A DNA stretch of 38,990 nt from Marinimicrobium sp. (lineage in GTDB: Bacteria > Pseudomonadota > Gammaproteobacteria > Pseudomonadales > Cellvibrionaceae). The position numbers and the translations under genes are program-made. Below are positions 1 to 7,730 of this stretch, piece by piece. Location of the stretch: contig DAHVRW010000004.1 in the NCBI GenBank assembly GCA_027322215.1, forward strand, positions 1 to 38,990, in the 5' to 3' direction. The notes beneath the pieces were generated by a model. The model was not told the DNA's origin, ran no database searches, and was given only the letters and a program-made list of their open reading frames with translations. Position 1 is the stretch's first letter; every line of letters starts with the position of its first letter.

Positions 1-77
1 CTGGCCCGCTAAAACGCAAAAGGGCCCACCTCTTTCGAGGCGGGCCCTTTCACGTTTTGGTGGAGGCGGGGGGAGTT
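1..77. repeat. 77-bp direct repeat, copy A (tmRNA 3' tail plus terminator)
   Basis: This segment is identical, base for base, to 308-384, an offset of 307 bp. Read on the minus strand it contains the last 20 nt of the tmRNA gene (58-77, ending in CCA) followed by the same intrinsic terminator that follows the intact tmRNA. Upstream of that tail (minus sense) the sequence no longer matches tmRNA, so only the 3' end has been copied. Because the repeat begins at base 1 of the window, it may extend further left. It could be an att remnant of an integrative element or a segmental duplication. Confidence 0.85.
19..50 (-). terminator. Intrinsic terminator, copy A
   Basis: On the minus strand AAAGGGCCC-G-CCTC pairs with GAGG-T-GGGCCCTTT around a GAAA tetraloop, giving a 14-bp stem with one G-U pair. 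It is followed by TTTTGCGTTTT. It is identical to the terminator at 326-357 that serves tmRNA, but here it follows only a tmRNA 3'-tail fragment. Confidence 0.75.
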
Positions 78-161
78 AGGTCAAAAATTGCTCCTGCAGT
101 TTTGACATTCGCGCCCTCCCTGGCGCTCAACCCCGCTACGGCGCTTCAACTGCCGATCGCC

Positions 162-203
162 CAATAAACAACCCCATCCCTTGCGGGACGGGGTTGTTTA
201 TTG
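162..203 (-). terminator. Second, unrelated terminator hairpin after a tmRNA-tail copy
   Basis: CAATAAACAACCCC-C/A-TCCC forms a 19-bp inverted repeat around a 4-nt loop (GCAA on the minus strand, a GNRA-type loop). On the minus strand it directly follows a second partial copy of the tmRNA 3' end (202-220). Its stem sequence differs from the terminator at 19-50 and 326-357, so this module has a separate origin from copies A and B. Confidence 0.65.
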
Positions 204-220
204 GTGGAGGCGGGGGAGTT
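202..220 (-). repeat. Middle partial copy of the tmRNA 3' end
   Basis: On the minus strand this reads AACTCCCCCGCCTCCACCA. The tmRNA 3' end reads AACTCCCCCCGCCTCCACCA, so this copy has one C fewer. It is preceded by sequence unrelated to tmRNA and followed by its own terminator. It looks like an attachment-site scar or a decayed foreign tmRNA or tRNA end. Confidence 0.6.
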
Positions 221-222
221 CA

Positions 223-281
223 TGGCGCACATCCCTGTGCGCCACCCTTCGGCTGTGCAAAACGGCTTTCCTGCCGTTTTG
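223..281. repeat. Pair of perfect 9-bp hairpins
   Basis: Two perfect inverted repeats lie side by side. TGGCGCACA (223-231) pairs with 236-244 across a 4-nt loop. CAAAACGGC (258-266) pairs with 273-281 across a 6-nt loop. A third, shorter hairpin (CCCCG-CTA-CGGGG, 286-298) follows. No gene is visible here; the structures fill the space between two tmRNA-tail copies. Their function is unknown. Confidence 0.55.
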
Positions 282-307
282 TGAACCCCGCTACGGGGGT
301 GCATAAC

Positions 308-384
308 CTGGCCCGCTAAAACGCAAAAGGGCCCACCTCTTTCGAGGCGGGCCCTTTCACGTTTTGGTGGAGGCGGGGGGAGTT
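308..384. repeat. 77-bp direct repeat, copy B (native tmRNA end)
   Basis: This is the native copy of the repeat. It contains the true tmRNA 3' end (365-384) and its terminator (326-357), and matches 1-77 at every position. Confidence 0.85.
326..357 (-). terminator. Intrinsic terminator of the tmRNA gene
   Basis: A 14-bp stem with a GAAA tetraloop on the minus strand, followed by a T-rich tract. It begins about 8 nt past the tmRNA CCA end, where a tmRNA terminator is expected. Confidence 0.85.
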
Positions 385-721
385 GAACCCCCGTCCGCCA
401 GTAGTCCGCTCTCGGCTCTACATGCTTAGCGTCCGTCTATTGATTTAGCAGCTTACAGCCCAACGGCCAGGACGTAAGTCGCGATCCTGATAGTGTTTTA
501 ACGGATCCGCCCCAGGCAGGTTTCACCGCGATCCAGTTCTATATGACAGTCAATAACGCGGTACTGGCACCTTGTTATCGACCGCTAGCGGGGTTTAAGC
601 CGCTAGAGCGTAGTTGTCGTCGTTGGCAACTAGTAGTTTACAGCTTTGGATTTACGTGATTCGCTGCCATCACGGCATGCACCTAAAGTTTCATTACCGG
701 CGTCGAATCCAAATCGCCCCC
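365..721 (-). ncRNA. ssrA: Transfer-messenger RNA (tmRNA)
   Basis: One-piece tmRNA of 357 nt that rescues stalled ribosomes by acting as tRNA and then as a short mRNA tagging the nascent chain for proteolysis. On the minus strand the 5' end GGGGGCG pairs with CGCCTCC just before the encoded CCA, forming the acceptor stem. The 5' tRNA-like portion carries GGATTCGACG and the T arm GGGGGTTCAACTCCCCC is intact. The tag frame lies at 595-627 (minus) and reads ANDDNYALAA followed by TAA, the usual gammaproteobacterial tag. The gene is followed by a strong terminator. tmRNA genes are common integration targets, which bears on the repeated 3' tails to its left. Confidence 0.97.
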
Positions 722-768
722 GTAAACTGGGGGTAACCGGTGCACGGGCATAGGGCAAACCCGGCATA

Positions 769-803
769 CTATGGGACTGGTTGAAGGAGCTAAAGTTCCA
801 TAG
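769..803 (-). terminator. Possible mgtE terminator hairpin
   Basis: CTATGGGACT (769-778) pairs with AGTTCCATAG (794-803) with one G-U pair and a 15-nt loop, about 40 nt past the mgtE stop codon. No clear T-run follows on the minus strand, so it is only a candidate. Confidence 0.35.
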
Positions 804-842
804 CCCACCATTGTAGGGGGCGGCGGCCAGTGTAGCAAGTTG

Positions 843-2192
843 TTAAGCGGTGCCGATCTGTAAAACGGCGGTGGCGATGGATAAGTAGATCAGAATTCCG
901 CACACATCCGCGATGGTAGTGATCAGGGGCGCACTGGCGGTGGCGGGGTCCATGTTGAAGCGGTTCAGTAAAAACGGCAGCAGCATGCCGACCATGCTGC
1001 CCACTACCACCACCAGTACCGTAGACAACGAAACCACAATCGCGACATCCGGACCGCCTCGCCATACGCCCAAAATCGACACGGCGGCGCCCATGGTCAG
1101 GCCCAGGGCCAGGGAGACACCCAGCTCCTTGCCCAACAGCTTTAGCCAGTCACGTGCTTGTACGTCGCCGGTGGCGAGGGCACGCACCATCAAGGTTGCG
1201 GCTTGAGCGCCGGCGTTACCGCCCGAGGCAACAATTAGCGGTAAGAAAAATACCAGCGCTATCACCGCCTCAATGGTGGCCTCGAAGTAGGCGATGCCCG
1301 CGCCGCCAAATACATTCATAAACACCAGCAACACCAGCCAGCCAATTCGCTTTCGGTAGAGCAGCGCGGGGCTGGCATCGCGCAGACTCAGCCCGACGGC
1401 GCTAACACCCCCTATCTTGTGGAAGTCCTCGGTGTTTTCCTCTTCCGCCACGTCCATGATGTCATCGACTGTCACCACGCCCAGCATAGCGCCGTTAGCA
1501 TCGACTACCGGCAACGCGGTGATGTCGTAGTGCTGGATCAAGCGTACGGCTTCGGTGCGGTCCTCGGAGGCAAAAATACTTACCGGCTCACCGGTAACCA
1601 GCTCTTCGACTTTGCGGCTCGGGTCTTCCAGCACCAGGCGCTTCAGGCTGATGGTGCCCTGAAGCCGGCCTCTATAATCGGTTATATAGAGGGTGTTGAT
1701 GGTTTCCTGATCTTCGCGGTAACGGCGCAGATGCTCCAGCGCAGTACTTAGGCTCCAGTATTCGCGCACGGTGATGAAGTTGGTAGTCATCAACCGGCCA
1801 GCACTTTCCTCGGGGTAGCCGAGTTGCTGCAGCGCGTGTTTTAGCTCGCCGGGACTTAACAGCTTGAGCAGTTGTTCCACCTGATCGGCGGGCAGTGTTT
1901 CCAATAACGTAGTGCGGTCGTCTGGCGAGAATTCGCTCATGATCAACCGGCCGGTTTCATCATCTACCTGTTGGAGCAGGAGGTTCTGAAGATTTAAATT
2001 CAGATAGGAAACGGTTTTGGCCCAGCGCTCCCGGGGCAGCTCCGGCAAAACACGGGCGATGGTTTCCGGTTCCAGATCGTCCAGCGCAGCGGCAACGTCC
2101 TGAACATGCATGGTCTCGGCATGACTACCCACTTCACCCCAGGCTTCATGCTGAATAAGATCGCGCAAAAGCGCGCTATCGGTCTGTTCCAT
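843..2192 (-). CDS. mgtE: Magnesium transporter MgtE
   Basis: A 449-residue inner-membrane Mg2+ channel of the MgtE/SLC41 family. The layout is standard: an acidic helical N domain (about residues 30-130), a pair of CBS domains (about 135-250) that sense cytosolic Mg2+ in this family, and five predicted membrane helices from about residue 280. The signature GGNAGAQ in the membrane domain is the conserved pore segment. The start at ATG 2192 is preceded by only a weak GGTGAAG ribosome-binding site. The gene diverges from the dGTPase gene across about 250 bp and reads toward tmRNA. It appears complete. Family assignment is firm, and the ion preference follows from the family. Confidence 0.95.
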   Translation of the reverse strand: MEQTDSALLRDLIQHEAWGEVGSHAETMHVQDVAAALDDLEPETIARVLPELPRERWAKTVSYLNLNLQNLLLQQVDDETGRLIMSEFSPDDRTTLLETLPADQVEQLLKLLSPGELKHALQQLGYPEESAGRLMTTNFITVREYWSLSTALEHLRRYREDQETINTLYITDYRGRLQGTISLKRLVLEDPSRKVEELVTGEPVSIFASEDRTEAVRLIQHYDITALPVVDANGAMLGVVTVDDIMDVAEEENTEDFHKIGGVSAVGLSLRDASPALLYRKRIGWLVLLVFMNVFGGAGIAYFEATIEAVIALVFFLPLIVASGGNAGAQAATLMVRALATGDVQARDWLKLLGKELGVSLALGLTMGAAVSILGVWRGGPDVAIVVSLSTVLVVVVGSMVGMLLPFLLNRFNMDPATASAPLITTIADVCGILIYLSIATAVLQIGTA

Positions 2193-2444
2193 AAGGCTTC
2201 ACCGTCCCCACCGTCATGAGCCGCAAAGTGCCGCTAATGTAGCATAGAGCGAAGTTGCCAGTAAACGATTGATTCCATTGGATAATTGCCGCGGCGTTAT
2301 GCCTCTGTTGGGATAAGCCTGTGGCGGAGAAACGCGAGCCATTAAGTGAGCATCTCGGCAATGGCGAGCGCTACAGTAAAGTGACTTGGCAACGCCGATC
2401 GCGGTAGAGTGAGCTTTGGTTTATTGAGTCATCACGGGAGACGC

Positions 2445-3812
2445 ATGGCCATGTCCATGAATTGGGAACAGCTTTTGAGCGCCGAGCGTTTGGGCAATCG
2501 GCCCGCCAAAAGTGAAGAGGGCCGATCGCCTTTTTATTCGGATCACGACAAAATCATTTTCTCTGGCGCGTTTCGTCGCCTGGCTCGCAAGACACAGGTT
2601 CACCCTCTGGCTACCAACGATCATGTGCACAACCGCCTCACTCACAGCCTGGAAGTCGCCTGCGTAGGGCGTACCCTGGGAATGCGTGTGGGTAATGCGC
2701 TGCAGGCCACCGGCGATTTGCCCGCCGGGCTGGAACCAACGGACATCGGCGATATTATTCAGGCCAGCTGTTTGGCGCACGATATTGGCAACCCGCCTTT
2801 CGGCCATACCGGTGAAGAGGCTATTCGAAACTGGTTTCAAAAAGACGGCGCCAAGTACCTTGAGAAGTTGAGCGATGTCGAGCGCGATGATCTTCGGCTG
2901 TTCGAGGGCAATGCCCAGGGGCTTAGGGTGTTAACCACGCTGGAGTACCACCAGTATGAAGAAGGAATGCGCCTGACATACGCCACGCTTGCCTCGGCGA
3001 TAAAATACCCTTGGTGTTCCACGCCAAGTCTTCAGGGTCTGCGACCGAAGAGTGATAAGTACGGCGTGTTTCAAACGGAGCTGCCGTATTTTCATGAAAT
3101 CGTACGCCACACCGGCTTGCTGCCTAAAGGTGATAACTGGTACTGCCGTCATCCGTTAGTGTATTTGATGGAGGCGGCGGATGACTTTTGCTATGGCATA
3201 TTGGACCTGGAAGACGGCTTGGAAATGGGCATCCTCACCTGGCCGGAAATTTACGACATATTGCGCACCGTGATCGACCCGGCGCAGCTTCCGGATTTGG
3301 AAAAAAGTCTGTCTCGAGTCCGCGACGGACGCAAGCCCGCCATCTTGCGAGGTAAAGTGATCGATGCGTTGATCAATGCCGGCACCCAGGCATTTATCGA
3401 GCACCAAGATCGATTCTTAGCGGGGGAGGTCGAAGGTGATCTGAGTTCCTTGTGCGAGGCGCCGGTCAAAGACGCTGTTCAGGGCGCAAAAGATTTGGCC
3501 CGGGAGAAAATATTCAATCACGCGCAGCGCGTGGAATTGGAGATCGGCGCTTACAGCACAATCGGTACTTTGCTGAGCACATTGTGCGGCGCCGTGGATG
3601 CTCTGTTGGGCGACCCCGCCGACGTTACCTATAAGGACCGTCGAGTGTTGGCGTTGATCGGTGAAAACAATTTTCATCCGTCGGTGTTCGAAAAGCGAGG
3701 CCGTTATCAGTACCAAGCTCTGATGGCCGTGATTGATTACCTCAGCGGCATGACCGATAACTATGCCACCAATCTGGCCAAGCAATTTAACGGCATGGGC
3801 AACAGCCGTTAA
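2445..3812 (+). CDS. dgt: Deoxyguanosinetriphosphate triphosphohydrolase (dGTPase)
   Basis: HD-superfamily enzyme that cleaves dGTP (and in many relatives other dNTPs) to the nucleoside plus tripolyphosphate. The N-terminal region has the SPFYSDHDKIIFSGAFRRLARKTQ-type family motif. Metal ligands are visible as H67 in RLTHSLEV and H112-D113 in LAHDIGNPPFGH (numbering from the start used here). The length of about 455 residues fits the family. The open frame extends to a GTG at 2409, but ATG 2445 sits 4 nt behind GGAG. ATG 2451 is an equally plausible start. The function follows from the family; the nucleotide preference cannot be read from the sequence. Confidence 0.92.
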   Translation: MAMSMNWEQLLSAERLGNRPAKSEEGRSPFYSDHDKIIFSGAFRRLARKTQVHPLATNDHVHNRLTHSLEVACVGRTLGMRVGNALQATGDLPAGLEPTDIGDIIQASCLAHDIGNPPFGHTGEEAIRNWFQKDGAKYLEKLSDVERDDLRLFEGNAQGLRVLTTLEYHQYEEGMRLTYATLASAIKYPWCSTPSLQGLRPKSDKYGVFQTELPYFHEIVRHTGLLPKGDNWYCRHPLVYLMEAADDFCYGILDLEDGLEMGILTWPEIYDILRTVIDPAQLPDLEKSLSRVRDGRKPAILRGKVIDALINAGTQAFIEHQDRFLAGEVEGDLSSLCEAPVKDAVQGAKDLAREKIFNHAQRVELEIGAYSTIGTLLSTLCGAVDALLGDPADVTYKDRRVLALIGENNFHPSVFEKRGRYQYQALMAVIDYLSGMTDNYATNLAKQFNGMGNSR

Positions 3813-3846
3813 GCATGCGTTTGTGCCATCGGGAACAGGACTTTTT

Positions 3847-4578
3847 ATGCTGGCGCATTATTTTGAAAATCACTTTATCAACACACATAAGCTCGGGTGC
3901 ATCGCTTTTGTTTTGGCAATGCCAGGTTTCACCTCTCTCACGTGGGCGGATGTGCATGACCCACTCGATGCCGACCCATACGTGCGCTATGTGCAGGGGG
4001 AGCTGGGGCGAGTGTCGGTGGAGCCGATGAGCCCAGCGGGATCCGTGCCACAGTCTACCGCTTCAGAGTCGGTGTACAGCTTTGGGTTAGTGATTCAGCG
4101 GGCCGAACGACCGGGAACCTTTCAGTACGGCTGGGAAGGTGGCGTTCGCTTGGGTTATGGCAGCAACCGTAGCATGTTCGTGTATTTAGCCGACACGGGC
4201 AGCAGCGTGGGGGTGAAAAGCGATCTGTGGACGGCCGATGTCACCTTTGGCGGGTTTGCCAGTGCGAGCCTCGCCAACCGCGTACGCTTTTACGTTTCCG
4301 CCGGTCCGGTTGTGTACTGGGGACGCGCCAGTGGAGCGGATCAAGACACCACCGTCGCCCAAGGCGAAGGCACCGCCGTAACCATCGATTTGACTGATAG
4401 CGGCGACGACGTGGGCGCCACCTGGTACGCCCGGGCCGGGGCGGAGTGGATGTTCTCGCCTAACACCCATGTGGGTGTCAGTGTGCGCAAAGTGGACGCG
4501 CGTCTGGACTTTGGTCAGCGCGGTCGAGTGCACATGGATGAGCCATCCTATCTGCTGACTTTGGGGTATGTTTATTGA
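3847..4578 (+). CDS. Outer-membrane beta-barrel protein, unknown function
   Basis: A 243-residue secreted protein. The start chosen is ATG 3847, behind GGAACAGGA, and not the upstream start of the open frame, because it gives a signal sequence ending near TWA-DVH. After that come alternating polar and aromatic strands (RLGYGSN, FYVSAGPVVYW, WYARAGAEW) and a C-terminal strand ending LLTLGYVY. This is the pattern of a small 8-10 strand outer-membrane barrel. The stop codon overlaps the next start by one base (TGATG), so the two genes are probably translationally coupled. No specific family is recognised. Confidence 0.7.
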   Translation: MLAHYFENHFINTHKLGCIAFVLAMPGFTSLTWADVHDPLDADPYVRYVQGELGRVSVEPMSPAGSVPQSTASESVYSFGLVIQRAERPGTFQYGWEGGVRLGYGSNRSMFVYLADTGSSVGVKSDLWTADVTFGGFASASLANRVRFYVSAGPVVYWGRASGADQDTTVAQGEGTAVTIDLTDSGDDVGATWYARAGAEWMFSPNTHVGVSVRKVDARLDFGQRGRVHMDEPSYLLTLGYVY

Positions 4579-5543
4579 TGCCGTTTACGGTGCAGAACAG
4601 TCTCAGCGATTCCTGGCTTGCCTGGTTTTGGCATCAACGCCGCTTTTGGCTGTTGGCCCCATTGCTGGTTGCCTTCCCGCTGTTTTTTATCGGCGGCCCC
4701 CAGTGGCAAGCGCCGCCCCTTTATCGGGAGCTGTGGAGCCAGGGGCACATGGTGTTTTTTGCCCTGCTGTCGGTTTGGCTCACCAGTGTGGTGCCGATGC
4801 ACCGCCCGCGCCGTTGGCTGCTGTTGAGCGCGGCGATCATCCTCGTCGGGGCGGTCATTGAAGGCATTCAAGCCCAGATTGGTCGCACCGCCAGCTGGGA
4901 GGATGGACTGCGCAATTTAATCGGTGTTTGGTTTGGCCTGTTTTGGAGCTTGCCGGCGGGCCGGGGCGTATACATAGGTCGGTTGTTCGCAAGTGTCTTA
5001 GTGCTCTGGCAGCTCTCGGGTTTGGTTCCCCACGCAACCAACCATTTGTATCGGGTTCAGCAGTTTCCCGTGTTATCGAATTTTGAAAGCTCGCGGGATC
5101 TCGCCATTTGGAACGGCAACATCGAGCGCGTAACAGAGCCGGTGCGCGAAGGGCGGTACAGCCTGGCCATGCATTTTGGCACCCAGCGTTATTCCGCCGT
5201 CGGCAGTTACGCGCTGCCGAGGGACTGGCGGGGATACCATGAGCTGGTCTTCCTTTTACATAATCCATATAGCGAAGCGCTGCCCATCGTTTTACGTATC
5301 AATGACCGTCAGCACGAACAGGCCGGCCCCCGTTACGCGGACCGATTCAACCGCGGTTTGATCGTGCAGCCGGGGTGGAACGAATACCGAATAGCCCTTG
5401 ACGAGGTGCGCCAGGCACCGGAGGGAAGGGCCATGAACATGGCGGAAATTCAGCAGGTGCAATTGTTTGTTCAGGCGCTGGAGCAGCCGCGCACCCTGTA
5501 TCTGGATGATATGCGGTTAGAGATCGTCACACAGCGCGATTGA
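4578..5543 (+). CDS. VanZ-like membrane protein with C-terminal beta-rich domain
   Basis: A 321-residue protein. The N-terminal half (about residues 20-160) has four to five membrane helices and resembles the VanZ family, with the acidic VGAVIEGIQ...R..SWEDGLRN pattern typical of that domain. The C-terminal half (about 175-320) is predicted extracytoplasmic and has no membrane helices. It reads like a galactose-binding or CIA30-type jelly-roll domain, with NFESSRDLAIW at its start and LYLDDMRLE at its end, as in carbohydrate-associated modules. ATG 4578 overlaps the previous stop codon. VanZ is best known from teicoplanin resistance, but most members, including this one, have no established role. 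Confidence 0.7.
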   Translation: MPFTVQNSLSDSWLAWFWHQRRFWLLAPLLVAFPLFFIGGPQWQAPPLYRELWSQGHMVFFALLSVWLTSVVPMHRPRRWLLLSAAIILVGAVIEGIQAQIGRTASWEDGLRNLIGVWFGLFWSLPAGRGVYIGRLFASVLVLWQLSGLVPHATNHLYRVQQFPVLSNFESSRDLAIWNGNIERVTEPVREGRYSLAMHFGTQRYSAVGSYALPRDWRGYHELVFLLHNPYSEALPIVLRINDRQHEQAGPRYADRFNRGLIVQPGWNEYRIALDEVRQAPEGRAMNMAEIQQVQLFVQALEQPRTLYLDDMRLEIVTQRD

Positions 5544-5641
5544 TGCGTTACACATAATGCTCTGCCAGCTCTAGGACGCCTCCCGCACGAGCGCGGATGT
5601 GAATAATAAATATACGCGGACACAGTCACACAGGATGTCCC

Positions 5642-5941
5642 ATGAATAATAAAGCTGAACTCATGTCCCAATTGCGGATTGATCGGGACGATGAATCACG
5701 TAATACCCACAAATGGTACGACAGCCGCAAATGGCCCGGCATGCTCTCCGCTATGCGACCGTCTCTTCGAAAGTGACCGCCAAAATACTGGAAGTGTTGG
5801 TCGAATGAAGGCATGACTGTGGAGGAAGGTCAGGTGGTAGCGCGTCTGGACGACTCGAACCATCGCCGCCACCTCGCCGTGGAAGAAGCCAGCTTGGCTC
5901 TGGCGCAAGCGCAATTAGATGAAACCCGCACCAGCACTGAG
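5642..5941 (+). pseudogene. Remnant of an efflux membrane-fusion protein (HlyD/MacA type)
   Basis: The frame opens at ATG 5642 with MNNKAELMSQLRIDRDDE, a typical cytoplasmic start for these adaptors, and soon hits a stop codon. The transmembrane anchor that should follow is missing. In another frame come ATVSSKVTAKILEVLVE and then, after a one-base insertion (GTCGAA-T-GAAGGC), GMTVEEGQVVARLDDSN. This is the lipoyl or barrel-sandwich hairpin of a membrane-fusion protein, followed by the start of its coiled coil (LALAQAQLDETRTS). The rest is deleted and joined directly to a permease fragment. The internal deletion and frameshift make this a true pseudogene and not a sequencing slip. Confidence 0.8.
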
Positions 5942-6150
5942 AAGGCATTGCTCGAATCATTTATGCGTCAGTTCGGTGATATAGGCACGATCACTACACT
6001 GATTTTAGGCGCGGGTTTTTTACCATGTTATTGGTGGCCGCTAACACCATGTCCCAGGCCGTCCGTGAACGCATTTCGGAAATGGCGATTTTGAAAACTC
6101 TGGGTTTTTCCAACCAGTCGGTGCTGTTGATGATTTTAGCCGAATCCAAG
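5942..6150 (+). pseudogene. Remnant of an FtsX-type ABC transporter permease (MacB-like)
   Basis: This continues in the same frame as the adaptor fragment with ESFMRQFGDIGTITTLILGAG. It then shifts frame at a T-run near 6015 and resumes as FTMLLVAANTMSQAVRERIS and MAILKTLGFSN. This is the conserved FtsX-domain helix and loop of MacB-like permeases. Only about 65 residues survive, and nothing recognisable follows before gabT. Together with the adaptor fragment it is the scar of an adaptor - ABC permease operon whose middle was deleted. Confidence 0.75.
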
Positions 6151-6358
6151 AGGAGGTCCACCCATGATGGCACCCGTCGTTATGGGTGGGCGATGCCTTT
6201 GGAATCATCGGATCAGGCACGTAATGAGGATATTCGTAGAGGCGTCTTATTTGGGGTGATGCCCCAGATGTTGTTACCATCTAGCCATTCCAAATTGTCG
6301 CGGTTGCGATCGGGGCAGCCAAGCCTGGGTCGTGGTTGCCAACCACAGGAGAGTGAGT

Positions 6359-7633
6359 GTGAACAACCAAGAACTACAGGCTCTGAAAGAGCGCTATGTT
6401 GCAGCAGGCGCTGCCAGTCCCAACAATCAATTTGCCGACCGGGCGGAAAATGCTGAGATTTGGGATGCGGACGGCCGGCGCATGATCGACTTTGCCGGGG
6501 GTATCGGCGTGATGAACATCGGCCACCGTCACCCGAAGGTAGTGGCGGCGGTCAAAGCCCAGACCGACAAACTCATGCACACATGCCAGACCGTGATGCC
6601 CTACGCGGGTTATGTCCAGGTGGCGAAAAAGTTGGCCGAGATTACGCCGGTGCGTGGCGATGCCAAAGTTATGCTGGCCAATTCCGGTGCCGAGGCGTTG
6701 GAAAATGCCGTAAAAATCGCGCGCGCGGCGACCGGTCGCACGAATGTGATTTGCTTCGACGGCGGCTACCACGGCCGTACGTTTATGACCATGGCGATGA
6801 ACGGCAAGGTTTATCCCTACCAGGGCGATTTTGGGCCCATGCCTGGCATGGTGTTTCGAGCGCCGTTTCCCGTGCCGTATCACGGCGTGAGCGAAGCCGA
6901 AGCGCTGCGGGGTTTGAACATGACCCTGAAAACCGATTCGGGGCCCCAGCACACCGCCGCCATTGTGATAGAGCCCATTATTGGTGAAGGTGGCTTTTAC
7001 GCCGCGCCGCCGTCGTTTCTCAAGGCAATCCGCGAGCTGTGTGACAAGCACGGCATTTTGATGATTGTGGATGAAGTGCAAAGTGGCTTTGGCCGCAGCG
7101 GTAAAATGTTTGCCATCGAGCACAGTGGCGTTGAGCCAGATATTATTACCGTCGCCAAAAGTATGGCGGATGGAATGCCCATCTCCGGTGTGGTGGGTAC
7201 CGACACCATCATGGACAGCTCCGGCCCCAACTCCCTGGGGGGCACATATACCGGTAACCCCGTTGCTTGTGCTGCGGCCTTAGCGGTAATGGAAGTGTTT
7301 GAAGAGGAAAATATTCTGGTTCGGGGGCTCGCCTTGGGTGAAAAACTGGCGCGGCGCATGGCTCAGTGGCAGGAGCGTTTCCCTTATGTGGATAACGCCC
7401 GGCATATGGGCCCCATGGCGGCCTTTGAGCTGGTTGAGAACAAACAGAGCCGCAAAGCTCGTCCGGATCTGGCGGCCGCACTCACTCAAAAAGCCAAAGA
7501 AAAAGGCCTGATCTTGCTCAGTTGTGGCATGTACGGAAACTCCATTCGTTTCCTAATGCCCATAACCATCGAAGATGAGGTGCTGGCGGAGGGGTTGGAT
7601 ATCGTCGAGGCGGGGCTAGAGGAGCTCGCCTAA
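6359..7633 (+). CDS. gabT: 4-aminobutyrate--2-oxoglutarate aminotransferase
   Basis: A 424-residue class-III PLP-dependent aminotransferase. It transfers the amino group of GABA to 2-oxoglutarate to give succinate semialdehyde and glutamate. The PLP lysine is K267 in VAKSMADG. Other family landmarks are NSGAEALENAVKIAR (phosphate site), CFDGGYHGRT, DEVQSGFGR with the PLP-contacting Asp, and GGTYTGNP. The open frame begins at 6332, but GTG 6359 follows AGGAGAG by 7-8 nt and gives the usual N-terminus (NNQELQALKERY). No gabD lies next to it in this window. Related omega-aminotransferases (5-aminovalerate, beta-alanine) cannot be excluded, but overall similarity to GabT is high. Confidence 0.9.
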   Translation: MNNQELQALKERYVAAGAASPNNQFADRAENAEIWDADGRRMIDFAGGIGVMNIGHRHPKVVAAVKAQTDKLMHTCQTVMPYAGYVQVAKKLAEITPVRGDAKVMLANSGAEALENAVKIARAATGRTNVICFDGGYHGRTFMTMAMNGKVYPYQGDFGPMPGMVFRAPFPVPYHGVSEAEALRGLNMTLKTDSGPQHTAAIVIEPIIGEGGFYAAPPSFLKAIRELCDKHGILMIVDEVQSGFGRSGKMFAIEHSGVEPDIITVAKSMADGMPISGVVGTDTIMDSSGPNSLGGTYTGNPVACAAALAVMEVFEEENILVRGLALGEKLARRMAQWQERFPYVDNARHMGPMAAFELVENKQSRKARPDLAAALTQKAKEKGLILLSCGMYGNSIRFLMPITIEDEVLAEGLDIVEAGLEELA

Positions 7634-7675
7634 CGCCTTGGGGCATCTTGTTGGGGGGCATCTTACCGAATGGCC

Positions 7676-7713
7676 TATGCCGCGCGGCGCCCTGTTGGCG
7701 CCAGCGCGGCATA
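7676..7713. terminator. Bidirectional terminator between gabT and the amidohydrolase gene
   Basis: TATGCCGCGC and GGCGCC pair with GGCGCC and GCGCGGCATA around a 5-nt loop, with one unpaired A. This is a very stable hairpin between two convergent genes. A short AAAGTTT flank follows on the plus strand. Confidence 0.65.
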
Positions 7714-7730
7714 AAGTTTCATGCTAACGG

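Noticed and set aside
2176-2361. 61-codon minus-strand frame upstream of mgtE
   Set aside because: Overlaps the mgtE 5' end in another frame, with no ribosome-binding site or conserved features.
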